Source: Roseburia sp. 831b (GTDB taxonomy: Bacteria; Bacillota; Clostridia; Lachnospirales; Lachnospiraceae). From it: a DNA stretch of 64,000 bases. The notes below the pieces were generated by a model. The model saw nothing but the letters and a program-made list of their open reading frames with translations, did no database searches and had not been told where the DNA came from. The DNA lies in assembly GCF_001940165.2 (NCBI RefSeq), contig NZ_CP135162.1:1167501-1231500 (forward strand), written 5' to 3'. Of the stretch, positions 14,584-23,682 are shown one piece after another. Position numbers and translations under genes: made by a program. Each line of letters begins with the position of its first letter. The first letter of the stretch is position 1.

Positions 14584-14877
14584 TTACTTTGGCAAATCAA
14601 ATTTCGAATTCTTCTTTGCCTGACGGAATAAAATAATCTTTTTACCGATTACCTTTACAACCTCAGAACGGGTACGTTCTGCAATTACCGTTGCGATTTC
14701 TTTCGGATCATCGATACAGTTTTTTAAAACTGCAATTTTAATTAATTCTCTTTTTTCAATTGCCTCATCTAATGCGGTAATAATTTCCGGAGTCAGACTT
14801 GCTTTTCCAATCTGAAAAATCGGATCCATGCTGTTTGCCTGACTGCTTAAATAAGCACGCTGTTTACTTGTCATTTT
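14584..14877 (-). CDS. yhbY: YhbY-type RNA-binding protein (CRM domain)
   Basis: 97 aa, single CRS1/YhbY domain that binds pre-50S particles. Seen: MTSKQRAYLSSQANSMDPIFQIGKASL and the conserved KREL...KIAVL core. Start 14877 is preceded by GGAGAAG at a sensible distance; upstream codons in the longer frame lie in the obgE intergenic. Part of the obgE-yhbY-nadD ribosome-assembly run. Confidence 0.92.
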   Translation of the reverse strand, partial: KMTSKQRAYLSSQANSMDPIFQIGKASLTPEIITALDEAIEKRELIKIAVLKNCIDDPKEIATVIAERTRSEVVKVIGKKIILFRQAKKNSKFDLPK

Positions 14878-14902
14878 TCTTCTCCATTCTATCGATATCT
14901 TT

Positions 14903-16192
<1,290 letters not shown>

Positions 16193-16344
16193 CTACCTCA
16201 TAATCGAATCACAAAAAAGCCGTAACACACTTTTTTGCACCAGTTGTCAGTTACTAATTTGTGGGATTTTATTATTTTATATCAATTTATGTCTGTTTAT
16301 TCTCTCAAGGAAACTATAAGGTAATTTCCCGTTTACTAAAAATA

Positions 16345-16371
16345 AGACCCGGCTATCACATAGTCGGGTCT
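16345..16371 (-). terminator. Terminator of the rplU-prp-rpmA operon
   Basis: On the minus strand AGACCCGACTA (16361-16371) pairs with TAGCCGGGTCT (16345-16355), with one wobble, followed by TATTTTTAG. It separates rpmA from obg. Confidence 0.85.
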
Positions 16372-16382
16372 ACAAGGTTGTA

Positions 16383-16673
16383 TTATTCGTTGCTAGCTAC
16401 TGGATAAACGGAAGCCTGTTTCTTATCTCTTCCTTTTCTCTCAAATCTTAATACACCATCTGTTAAAGCGAATAAAGTATCATCTCCACCGATACCTACG
16501 TTAGTACCTGGATGAATCTTTGTTCCACGCTGTCTGTATAAAATGTTACCAGCTTTTACGAACTGTCCGTCTGCTCTCTTTGCTCCTAATCTTTTAGATT
16601 CGGAATCACGGCCGTTCTTTGTAGAACCAACTCCCTTTTTATGAGCAAAAAACTGAAGGTTCATATTCAACAT
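16383..16673 (-). CDS. rpmA: 50S ribosomal protein L27 with a cleaved N-terminus
   Basis: 96 aa. Starts [21 protein letters not shown]: the short hydrophobic N-terminal extension ending LQFFA is the pattern removed by the Prp protease in Firmicutes before L27 can work at the peptidyl-transferase centre. The rest is canonical ([29 protein letters not shown]). The gene for the protease lies immediately upstream. Confidence 0.97.
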   Translation of the reverse strand: MLNMNLQFFAHKKGVGSTKNGRDSESKRLGAKRADGQFVKAGNILYRQRGTKIHPGTNVGIGGDDTLFALTDGVLRFERKGRDKKQASVYPVASNE

Positions 16674-16676
16674 GTC

Positions 16677-17006
16677 TTACACCTCCTTGAAATCTAGAAT
16701 GATAAATTCATTCCCATAGTTGTGTTGTATTTCCTGTAAGCCTAAAACCATTGACTTCATCAGCAACTCGGCATCATGTCCCGCAGGTTTTTCGAACCGG
16801 AAGGAAATAAGTCCTGTCTCTTGATCCTGATTTGTCGCATGCGCTTCCTTCGTAAATTGATCGATGGAATTGATGGTGTTAATCACCAGTGCTGATATTC
16901 CAGCACAGACAATATCTTCACCCGCATCCGCATATCCGGCATGTCCAAGGCAGCTAAAACCAAGATACTCATGAGCCTGGTTTTGAAAAATCGTTATCTT
17001 TGTCAT
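16677..17006 (-). CDS. prp: Ribosomal-processing cysteine protease Prp
   Basis: 109 aa (YsxB family) encoded between rplU and rpmA, its usual place. The catalytic His and Cys are in GHAGYADAGEDIVCAGISAL. It removes the N-terminal extension of L27, whose gene starts 3 bp downstream. Overall length and the C-terminal GLQEIQHNYG segment are typical. Confidence 0.93.
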   Translation of the reverse strand: MTKITIFQNQAHEYLGFSCLGHAGYADAGEDIVCAGISALVINTINSIDQFTKEAHATNQDQETGLISFRFEKPAGHDAELLMKSMVLGLQEIQHNYGNEFIILDFKEV

Positions 17007-17023
17007 AACAATTTCCTTATCGA

Positions 17024-17329
17024 TTACGCGTTGATCTTTTCAATCTTAACCTGTGTGAACGCCTGTCTATGACCGTTCTTTTTGTGATAGCCAGTCTTTC
17101 TCTTGTACTTGTAAACGATAACTTTTTTACCTCTGCCTTCTTTTACTACAGAAGCTTCTACAGATGCGTTAGCTACGTCTGCTCCAACTTTGATTCCGTT
17201 ATCAGATACAGCTAAAACCTGATCAAAAGTTACTTTCTCACCAGCTTCAACACCAAGTTTTTCAATGGTAATGATATCGCCTTCGGATACTTTGTACTGT
17301 TTACCACCTGTTGCTATAATTGCGTACAT
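17024..17329 (-). CDS. rplU: 50S ribosomal protein L21
   Basis: 101 aa: [18 protein letters not shown], then [23 protein letters not shown], which contacts 23S rRNA. The ATG at 17329 is set by AGGAGGTG upstream; codons further up belong to the structured leader. First gene of the rplU-prp-rpmA operon. Confidence 0.97.
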   Translation of the reverse strand: MYAIIATGGKQYKVSEGDIITIEKLGVEAGEKVTFDQVLAVSDNGIKVGADVANASVEASVVKEGRGKKVIVYKYKRKTGYHKKNGHRQAFTQVKIEKINA

Positions 17330-17409
17330 ATGGCACCTCCTATTATCATTACTCGCCAGTTGTGGTTTCTGCAAAAGCGCAGAATTTGAGACCTCACTGT
17401 GCGGCATAC
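17330..17409 (-). ncRNA. Structured 5' leader of rplU (L21 leader type)
   Basis: The roughly 80-nt leader between the promoter and the rplU ATG can fold: TTCTGC (17379-17384) with GCAGAA (17367-17372) as a tip hairpin, enclosed by GGT/ACC, AGT/ACT and GCC/GGC pairings across 17355-17405. Position and shape fit the L21 leader known in Firmicutes, where L21 is thought to control its own synthesis. No covariance test was possible. Confidence 0.6.
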
Positions 17410-17415
17410 TTCGTT

Positions 17416-17444
17416 AGTTTAACATATAAAGTTACTTACGTCAA
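17416..17444 (-). promoter_or_regulatory. Strong promoter of rplU-prp-rpmA
   Basis: Minus strand TTGACG (17439-17444), 17-bp spacer ending TGT (extended -10), TAAACT (17416-17421). Confidence 0.8.
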
Positions 17445-17511
17445 CCACTATCTCTTTTTTTGTCGAAAAAAATTTGCGGCCTGTTTGCAGAAATCCCTCC
17501 ATCCAACAGAT

Positions 17512-18957
17512 TTAAACCGCCTCGCTTCTTCGCTCTAGGATACGTTTTACCTCAGAGCGCACAAAAGTCGGCTGGTACGGTTTTAAAATATAACCTGCCA
17601 TATCCATTTTCCGGCAGCGTAACAGGGTCTCCATGTCATTTTTTACCGTTACATACAAGACCGGAATCTTTCCATAACGCTTTCGGATTCTGTCTACCGT
17701 CTCAATGCCGTCTAACTCCGGCATCATAATGTCCATCAAAATCAAGTCGGGCTTCTTCTTTTTCTCAAGGTAAGAAAGCGCCTGTCTGCCGGATTTTACC
17801 AAGGTAATTTCATAATTTTCCGCTAAGATATCACGAAGCATATTCAGATTCGAAATCATATCATCCACAATCAAAAGCCGTTTCCGCTCTGCCTTTGAAA
17901 CCATCTCTGTGCGCTCCATCTCCGACTTCACAATCATTGCGTCCCCTTCCGGTTCTAATGATAGAATGGTAATGTCAAGATTTTCCGATAGCAAAAGGTC
18001 TAACGTTGTGTGATCCATCAGGCGTAACACCGGGCGAAGATTATGCTCGTCTGCATTTTCGGAAACGATTCCTCTTCTTCCATCCGAAAGCTGCACAAAG
18101 GAACCTTTGGGGAATAATGGCACATAGGTCAAAAAAGTAGACACTACCTTTGGCTCAAACATAAGACTGCTCGCTCCCATAAGATACTCCGCAGCCTCCA
18201 CCGGTGAGTAACAGGGTTTGTACGGTCTTCTTGAAATCAGCGCATCATATACGTCTGCAAGGTGTAAAATTTTGGTATATTCGGACTGCTCAGAGCCCAT
18301 CAAATGATCCGGGTAGCCGCTTCCATCTTCGTTTTCATGATGATGCAAAACAGCATCCTTAATCTGATCCGAAATATCGGTCCTGTTTTCGATGAACTGA
18401 TAAGATTTTAAGGCATGTGACTGAATCAGCCGGTATTCCTCCGCCGATAATCGTCCTGTTTTGTTTAAGATTTCTTTTGGAATAAATAATTTTCCAATAT
18501 CGTGCAAAAGCCCTGCTAACACCAAATCGGTTAGTGCCTGCTTGTCATAGCCCATGTCCATGCCTAAAATGCAAGAATATACCGCTACGTTTACCGAATG
18601 GGAATAGGTCACATCATCCATTTCCCGAAGATCAATCAAATCCAAACTGATAAATCCTCTGTCTAAAATATCGGAAACAATTTTTTTCGAAATTCTCTTA
18701 CAACCGTCAATATCCTTATTTCGAATGTAAAAACTGCTCTCATAACGAACCCGTTCCGAAATCATATCTTCAATTTCAATCTCACTTGAAAGTTCGTCTT
18801 CTACATAAAGCCCCTGAAAGCCAAGACTTTTTAATTTGGTTATCATGGCATTGGTCAATGTAGAATTCTCACTTACTAAAACGGTTCCTTTGGCATTTCG
18901 AAGTGTTCTTGCAACACACATTCCCTCTTTGACTAAACCAATCGGCATAAAACGCAT
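17512..18957 (-). CDS. HD-GYP phosphodiesterase with C-terminal receiver domain
   Basis: 481 aa. Residues 1-100: regulatory N-terminus with a DUF3391-like look (VKEGMCVARTLRNAKGTVLVSENS). Residues 115-255: HD-GYP domain with HDIGK (152-156) and HHHENEDGSGYP (205-216), the signature of cyclic-di-GMP hydrolases. Residues 358-481: a response-regulator receiver with the acidic pair in LLIVDD, phosphoacceptor Asp409 in LILMDIMMP and Lys459 in GYILKPYQP. This domain order, output first and receiver last, is the reverse of the usual arrangement. No histidine kinase lies nearby. It follows rng by 4 bp, so it is probably co-transcribed with it. Activity and signal are inferred. Confidence 0.88.
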   Translation of the reverse strand: MRFMPIGLVKEGMCVARTLRNAKGTVLVSENSTLTNAMITKLKSLGFQGLYVEDELSSEIEIEDMISERVRYESSFYIRNKDIDGCKRISKKIVSDILDRGFISLDLIDLREMDDVTYSHSVNVAVYSCILGMDMGYDKQALTDLVLAGLLHDIGKLFIPKEILNKTGRLSAEEYRLIQSHALKSYQFIENRTDISDQIKDAVLHHHENEDGSGYPDHLMGSEQSEYTKILHLADVYDALISRRPYKPCYSPVEAAEYLMGASSLMFEPKVVSTFLTYVPLFPKGSFVQLSDGRRGIVSENADEHNLRPVLRLMDHTTLDLLLSENLDITILSLEPEGDAMIVKSEMERTEMVSKAERKRLLIVDDMISNLNMLRDILAENYEITLVKSGRQALSYLEKKKKPDLILMDIMMPELDGIETVDRIRKRYGKIPVLYVTVKNDMETLLRCRKMDMAGYILKPYQPTFVRSEVKRILERRSEAV

Positions 18958-18961
18958 TTTC

Positions 18962-20155
18962 TCACTCTCCCTGTAGAGCTTCTGTCAAAGATTTTCTCAC
19001 TTTCTTTCGTGTCACTTCAACTAGTCCAAGCATTGTCATGTCCCATACATCCGTAGGAACAGGATCTGATTTTAAAAAGGTTCGAAAATGTTCTAAAAGC
19101 TCAAAATCATCCTCTTTTGACTTTAAATTGATAAAATCGACTACTATCATCCCTGAAATATTGCGGATTCGAAGTTGATGTGCAATCTCCCTCGCCGCCT
19201 CGATATTAATTCTTTTAAAATTTTCCCATTTATCTTTTTTGGCAACATTTTTTCCACTGTTGACATCAATGACGGTCAGTGCCTCTGTCGGCTGGATTAC
19301 AAGATAGGCGCCTGATTTTAGCCAGACACGCTCTCCTAATGCCTCATCAATCGCAGAACGCATTCCATATAATGCCGACAAAGATATGGCATCATCCTCG
19401 TAAAATTCCAATGGAATCTGATTCTGATGCTGCTTTTGGTACTCCTTCATCTGCAAATAAAGCTCTTTTTCATCCGTCACAATTTTTTCCACTGAATCAA
19501 GGTAAAGACTCGACAGCTGCCTTAAATATGGCGCTTCCTCCTCATAAAGGCAGCTGTAAGCAGTCCGGTGAATGGCTGTCTCTTTTAACTTTTCATACTT
19601 TTGAATCAAGGAATCAGCCTCTAAAAGAACCTCTTCATCGGTGACATCTTTCGCATTCGTGCGAACAATAAATCCATATCCTTTTTGCAGTTTTCCCTCG
19701 AACAGGTTTTGGAAACGTTTCCGTTCCGTCGCGTCCAATTTCGATGAAATGCCAAGTTTTCGATTGCCTGTTGTTAAAACCACATATTTGCCCGAAAAAT
19801 TCAAATTCGTTGTAACACCAGGATCTTTGGTTTTTAAAGCCTCCTTGCAGACCTGTACAACAATTTCATCGCCTTCGCACAAATTCTTCGTCTTAGACTG
19901 CTTTTTCACGTAAATTGGATGTTTTAGCTCCTTTAACGACAAATAACAGGTCTGATTGGCATCAATTCTTACAAAGGCTGCATCCAGATTTTTTACTATA
20001 TTTTTGACTCTTGCGACATAAATATTTCCAAGCAGACTGACCTGTGTCACCGGTTCAAGGGCAAGATCTATCATGTGCCGGTTTTCATCATACAAGGACG
20101 ACACGATGACATGCTTGCCCGAAATCTGTTGTTTTGTCACTAAATAGCGGTACAT
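18962..20155 (-). CDS. rng: Ribonuclease G/E family endoribonuclease
   Basis: 397 aa. An S1-like domain at about residues 35-125 (SLLGNIYVARVKNIVKNLDAAFVRI), then the RNase E/G catalytic core with metal-binding Asp in TVIDVNSGKN and GMIVVDFINL. It ends shortly after LGLVEVTRKKVRKSL, so the Cys-containing zinc-link segment found at this point in E. coli RNase E/G is missing. It overlaps the TIGR03936 gene by 16 bp. This gene trio (TIGR03960-TIGR03936-rng) is common upstream of rplU in Clostridia. Confidence 0.92.
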   Translation of the reverse strand: MYRYLVTKQQISGKHVIVSSLYDENRHMIDLALEPVTQVSLLGNIYVARVKNIVKNLDAAFVRIDANQTCYLSLKELKHPIYVKKQSKTKNLCEGDEIVVQVCKEALKTKDPGVTTNLNFSGKYVVLTTGNRKLGISSKLDATERKRFQNLFEGKLQKGYGFIVRTNAKDVTDEEVLLEADSLIQKYEKLKETAIHRTAYSCLYEEEAPYLRQLSSLYLDSVEKIVTDEKELYLQMKEYQKQHQNQIPLEFYEDDAISLSALYGMRSAIDEALGERVWLKSGAYLVIQPTEALTVIDVNSGKNVAKKDKWENFKRINIEAAREIAHQLRIRNISGMIVVDFINLKSKEDDFELLEHFRTFLKSDPVPTDVWDMTMLGLVEVTRKKVRKSLTEALQGE

Positions 20156-20874
20156 ACTATATTACTTCCCATCTCTCCAAGAGAAATATATCGTTTTTCA
20201 TCTTCTAAATAGGCATAGACATCCAAGCGGTGTATCTGAATGGCATTGGCATCATAGGTGAAACCTAATTTTTCAAACAAAGCTTCTAATACCATTTCCG
20301 GTTTCAAGTTGTTTGTACTTCCGGTACAGACATTAAGGTAAAAAGCAGGTTGTCCATCTTTGGTTATCATGTGAATATCATAGACAAGCTCTTTTAAATC
20401 CATAACTTTTTCGCTTTTTTTCGTTTTTTTGGTCACCAAAAACTCAGCTGCATCGGTGAAGTATTCCTTGATTCCCTGTTCAAATGCCGCAAAATCAGCC
20501 GGCGCCTGATAGCCTTCTTTAAAACTTAGCTCATAATCAGCCGCAGCCACAATGGACATCGCCGTTTTTGCATTGTCTTTAAGCTGCACATAACCGGTAA
20601 TCTCGATTCCTTCCACCATGGTATCATTCAAAGCCTTTAACGCCTGTTCTGTGGAAGTTGAAGAATGGACTTCAATGTCTAAATATTCCCCATCACTGGT
20701 AATGCCCACACCAAGTGGTGCCGCAAAAGACATAATCTGATGTGGTGAAAATCCTTCCGAATAGCAGATGTCGATGTTTGCTCTTCGCATCGCCTTCTGA
20801 AAATAACGCATCATATCAAGATGTCCGATGAATTTCATAACTCCATATTTTCGAAACTTAATTCTAATTTTCAT
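20140..20874 (-). CDS. TIGR03936-family protein (DUF2344), radical-SAM partner
   Basis: About 244 aa, starting MKIRIKFRKYGVMKFIGHLDMMRYF and YSEGFSPHQIMSFAAPLGVG, which define this family. In some bacteria it is fused to the C-terminus of the TIGR03960 radical SAM protein; here the two are separate, with the ATG overlapping the upstream stop by 11 bp behind GGAGGAGGTG. The biochemical role is not established; tRNA or rRNA modification is often suggested from neighbours. Confidence 0.88.
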   Translation of the reverse strand: MKIRIKFRKYGVMKFIGHLDMMRYFQKAMRRANIDICYSEGFSPHQIMSFAAPLGVGITSDGEYLDIEVHSSTSTEQALKALNDTMVEGIEITGYVQLKDNAKTAMSIVAAADYELSFKEGYQAPADFAAFEQGIKEYFTDAAEFLVTKKTKKSEKVMDLKELVYDIHMITKDGQPAFYLNVCTGSTNNLKPEMVLEALFEKLGFTYDANAIQIHRLDVYAYLEDEKRYISLGEMGSNIVCTAI

Positions 20875-22726
20875 AACAGACACCTCCTCCAAATTTTTTC
20901 GCACCACAGCCAGAGCAGCGCATTCTACAGTTTGGTGTCACTTTCTCGCCATGCGCAGTCTGCCACTCACGTTTCAAGAACTCTTTTGTAACACCGACGT
21001 CAATGAAATCCCATGGGAAAATTTCGTCTAGCGGACGTTCTCTCATCGTATAAAAATCAGGGTCAATGCCACATTCCTCAAAAGCATCCAGCCATCTTTG
21101 GTTATCGTAATATTCGCTCCAGGCATCAAAAACAGCACCATTCTCATAAGCTTTTAAGATTGCTTTTGCAATTTTACGGTCTCCTCTTGCAAGAATTCCC
21201 TCTAAAACGGTTACATCTGCCTCGTGCCAGTTATATTTGATACTCTTGTGATTCAACTGTTCTTTGACCGTATCGTTTACCACTTTTGCACGTGCAAGAT
21301 AATCATCCGGTGTATACATTCTTGCCCACTGGAATGGTGTAAATGGCTTTGGAACAAAGAACGAAGTACTGATGGTAATCTGACATTTTCCGTTTCGTTT
21401 TTCCTTCGGAACGGTATCGTAATACAAAGCCGCAATCTCATTTGCAAGCTCTGGAATCGCCTTCATGTCTTCCTCTGTCTCAGTTGGAAGTCCAAGCATA
21501 AAGTAAAGTTTTACCTTATTCCATCCTCCCTCAAACGCAAGTCCTGCACCGTGAAGAATCACGTCCTTTGTCAAACCTTTGTTAATCACATCACGAAGTC
21601 TCTGGGAACCGGCTTCAGGTGCGAACGTTAAGCTGCTCTTTTTGATATCCTGCACCTTACTCATGACATCCAAAGAAAAGGCGTCAATTCGAAGGGATGG
21701 CAGAGAAATATTAACCCCCTTGTCCTTAAATTCATCAATCAAAAAGGTTACCAGTTCTCCTAAGCTAGAATAATCGGAGGAACTTAACGAACTAAGTGAA
21801 ATCTCTTCGTGACCGGTTGACGCAATCATTTTTCTTGCTAAATCTTTTAGCCGCTCTACATTTTTTTCACGTGTTGGACGATACACCATTCCCGCCTGAC
21901 AGAAACGGCATCCTCGGATACATCCACGCTGGATTTCAAGCACAACACGGTCCTGTGTCGCACGGATAAACGGAACAACCGGCTTTTCCGGATAAACAGC
22001 CTCCGTCATCTCCATCACAAGCTGTTTTTCCACTTTTTGGGGAACATCGTCATAAATTGGCGTAAACGCTTCAATTGTGCCATCTTCTTTATAAGTTACA
22101 TCATACAAAGATGGAACATAAATTCCCGGGATTTTTGCAGCTTCATGCAAGAATTCACTTCGGGATGCACCTGCATCTTTCATTTTTAAATATAAATCGA
22201 ACAGTGCATCGTACTGCACTTCACCTTCACCCATATAGAACAAATCAAAAAAGTCTGCGATTGGTTCTGGATTATAGGTACAAGGACCTCCACCGATTAC
22301 GATCGGGTCATCCTTTGTCCGATCCTTTGCAAGAAGTGGAATCTGTCCTAAATCAAGCACCTGCAAAATGTTGGTATAACACATTTCATACTGTAACGTG
22401 ATTCCAAGGAAATCAAAGTCCTTGATTGGCTCCTGGGATTCTAGGGCAAACAATGGTATCTTTTCTTCCTTCATAATAGTAGAAAGATCTGTCCATGGAG
22501 AGTAAACACGCTCACACCAGACATCCTCTCTTTTATTGAACATATCATATAGAATCTGTATTCCAAGATGAGACATTCCAATCTCATACACGTCCGGGAA
22601 ACACATTGCAAAACGAATTTTTACATCCTCTTTCTTTTTTTTGATGCTGTTTAATTCATTTCCAATATATCTTGCCGGTTTATCAATTTTCATCAGTATT
22701 TCATCTGATAACGCTAATTTTGTCAT
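20864..22726 (-). CDS. TIGR03960-family B12-binding-type radical SAM protein
   Basis: 620 aa. An N-terminal cobalamin-binding-like region (IRFAMCFPDVYEIGMSHLGIQILY, VIGGGPCTYNPEPIADFF) is followed by a radical SAM core with the 4Fe-4S motif in RGCIRGCRFCQAGMVYRPTREK (about residue 265) and a HemN-like C-terminal half. A cysteine-rich tail, CRMRCSGCGAKKFGGGVCYEN, ends the protein. The radical reaction is unknown. First gene of the TIGR03960-TIGR03936-rng-HD-GYP run. Confidence 0.9.
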   Translation of the reverse strand: MTKLALSDEILMKIDKPARYIGNELNSIKKKKEDVKIRFAMCFPDVYEIGMSHLGIQILYDMFNKREDVWCERVYSPWTDLSTIMKEEKIPLFALESQEPIKDFDFLGITLQYEMCYTNILQVLDLGQIPLLAKDRTKDDPIVIGGGPCTYNPEPIADFFDLFYMGEGEVQYDALFDLYLKMKDAGASRSEFLHEAAKIPGIYVPSLYDVTYKEDGTIEAFTPIYDDVPQKVEKQLVMEMTEAVYPEKPVVPFIRATQDRVVLEIQRGCIRGCRFCQAGMVYRPTREKNVERLKDLARKMIASTGHEEISLSSLSSSDYSSLGELVTFLIDEFKDKGVNISLPSLRIDAFSLDVMSKVQDIKKSSLTFAPEAGSQRLRDVINKGLTKDVILHGAGLAFEGGWNKVKLYFMLGLPTETEEDMKAIPELANEIAALYYDTVPKEKRNGKCQITISTSFFVPKPFTPFQWARMYTPDDYLARAKVVNDTVKEQLNHKSIKYNWHEADVTVLEGILARGDRKIAKAILKAYENGAVFDAWSEYYDNQRWLDAFEECGIDPDFYTMRERPLDEIFPWDFIDVGVTKEFLKREWQTAHGEKVTPNCRMRCSGCGAKKFGGGVCYEN

Positions 22727-22802
22727 AAAAAAATGTATCCTTTCCTATGTTTCAAATTGAAACTGGCTGTCTTTCGATTATACAAGAAAACGGCAGTGTC
22801 CG

Positions 22803-23120
22803 TCAATCTTGCATTTCTATCATAACATAATCCTTAACCTTTGTGTATAAATCATTTTCTTCTACCAACGTCACCACATCCTTCGCCGAATAGGAAAAAA
22901 AGCGCACTCCCGTCAGGTTTGCATACAAAAACAGCGTAAACAGGATAATTGCTGCCAAAAACCTGCCTTTTCCCCAAAAAGAAACTGCACTCTCCTCCCC
23001 AAATGCATCCTCCTGTCCCATTTTTGGTACACTTCTATTTTGTTCCGTTCCAACGTACTCAAACGATTTTCTAACTTCTGAAATATAACGTCTTCTATCA
23101 TCAATCTCCTGATTGGTCAT
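22803..23120 (-). CDS. Small single-pass membrane protein, unknown
   Basis: 105 aa with no family I recognise. An acidic/basic N-terminal half (DDRRRYISEVRKSFEYVGTEQ, QEDAFGEESAVS) precedes one transmembrane helix (FLAAIILFTLFLYANLTGVRFF) and a C-terminal tail of about 30 residues, most likely outside the cell. Upstream is the GGCACGC repeat array; downstream is the TIGR03960 gene after 76 bp. A GTAA-rich upstream region gives no clear promoter. Coding is supported by codon-like composition and the hydrophobic helix only. Confidence 0.6.
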   Translation of the reverse strand: MTNQEIDDRRRYISEVRKSFEYVGTEQNRSVPKMGQEDAFGEESAVSFWGKGRFLAAIILFTLFLYANLTGVRFFSYSAKDVVTLVEENDLYTKVKDYVMIEMQD

Positions 23121-23202
23121 TTTTCTGCTGCTCCAAAGCTTTTACAGTAATTTATGAGGGATTGTGTTGGAATAGAACTTGCGTCTTTGCAGCTTTTTAT
23201 GT

Positions 23203-23595
23203 GGCACGCTTTTTCCCATTCTTCTCATCTATTCTGGCGCCGGGCGTGCCTCATGCACTTTTTTTAGCTTTCGGCACGCGCACGCTTCCCCCTTTTTCAA
23301 AACTTTTGCATGCCTACCGGCCGATATCCGGTCATAGGCACGCCTTTTTCCTCTGTCCCATGACACAAATGCGGTGCTTTAAACTCTAAATTGACCTCTA
23401 GGCACGCAAATTTCAAAACTGATTGCTGTGCCTTATACTAAATAAAAAACGATAGGCACGCCCGAAGTCCTGTTTTTAAAGGAAAATATGCATGCCATAT
23501 TATCAAAAAGCGTCAATAGGCATGTCGCAGAGCAAGAACTGGCTTAAAAGCGCACCCGCCTGTTTCCACAAAATTGGCATCCGGCACAGCAAATG
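23203..23595. repeat. Quasi-tandem array of GGCACGC inverted-repeat units
   Basis: GGCACGC (or GGCATGT/GGCATCC) starts at 23203, 23273, 23337, 23401, 23455, 23519 and 23576, giving steps of 70, 64, 64, 54, 64 and 57 bp; most are preceded by ATA or CTA. Within most units an inverted partner follows about 24-41 bp later: GCGTGCC (23244), GCATGCC (23308), GCGGTGC (23371), GCTGTGCC (23425), GCATGCC (23490). Each unit can therefore form a short-stem hairpin. The stretch 23121-23682 has no convincing gene; array and terminator account for most of it. Confidence 0.75.
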
Positions 23596-23596
23596 T

Positions 23597-23642
23597 AAAA
23601 AAATCATGTCCGCGCGAAACCGCTTAACAGACATGATTTTTT
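23597..23642 (-). terminator. Terminator of the histidine operon
   Basis: On the minus strand AAAAAATCATGTC (23630-23642) pairs with GACATGATTTTTTT (23597-23610) around a 19-nt loop, 40 bp past the hisIE stop. Confidence 0.85.
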
Positions 23643-23682
23643 ATAAAATTTATTATATTGTATATATTTCCCGTTAAAAGCT

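Noticed and set aside
17330..17407. 26-residue N-terminal extension of L21
   Set aside because: The region is the structured leader; AGGAGGTG sets the start at 17329.
23203..23595. CRISPR array
   Set aside because: The shared unit is only about 7 bp, arms are inverted, spacing is uneven and inner sequences differ; no cas genes are present.
23203..23650. Retron or integron attC sites
   Set aside because: No reverse transcriptase or integron integrase is in the window, and the units lack a long paired msr/msd-like stem or R/L box pairs.
23162..23677. Two plus-strand ORFs in the GGCACGC region
   Set aside because: Short, low-complexity translations rich in Phe/Pro/His, no ribosome site and no recognisable motif; the repeat array explains the sequence.
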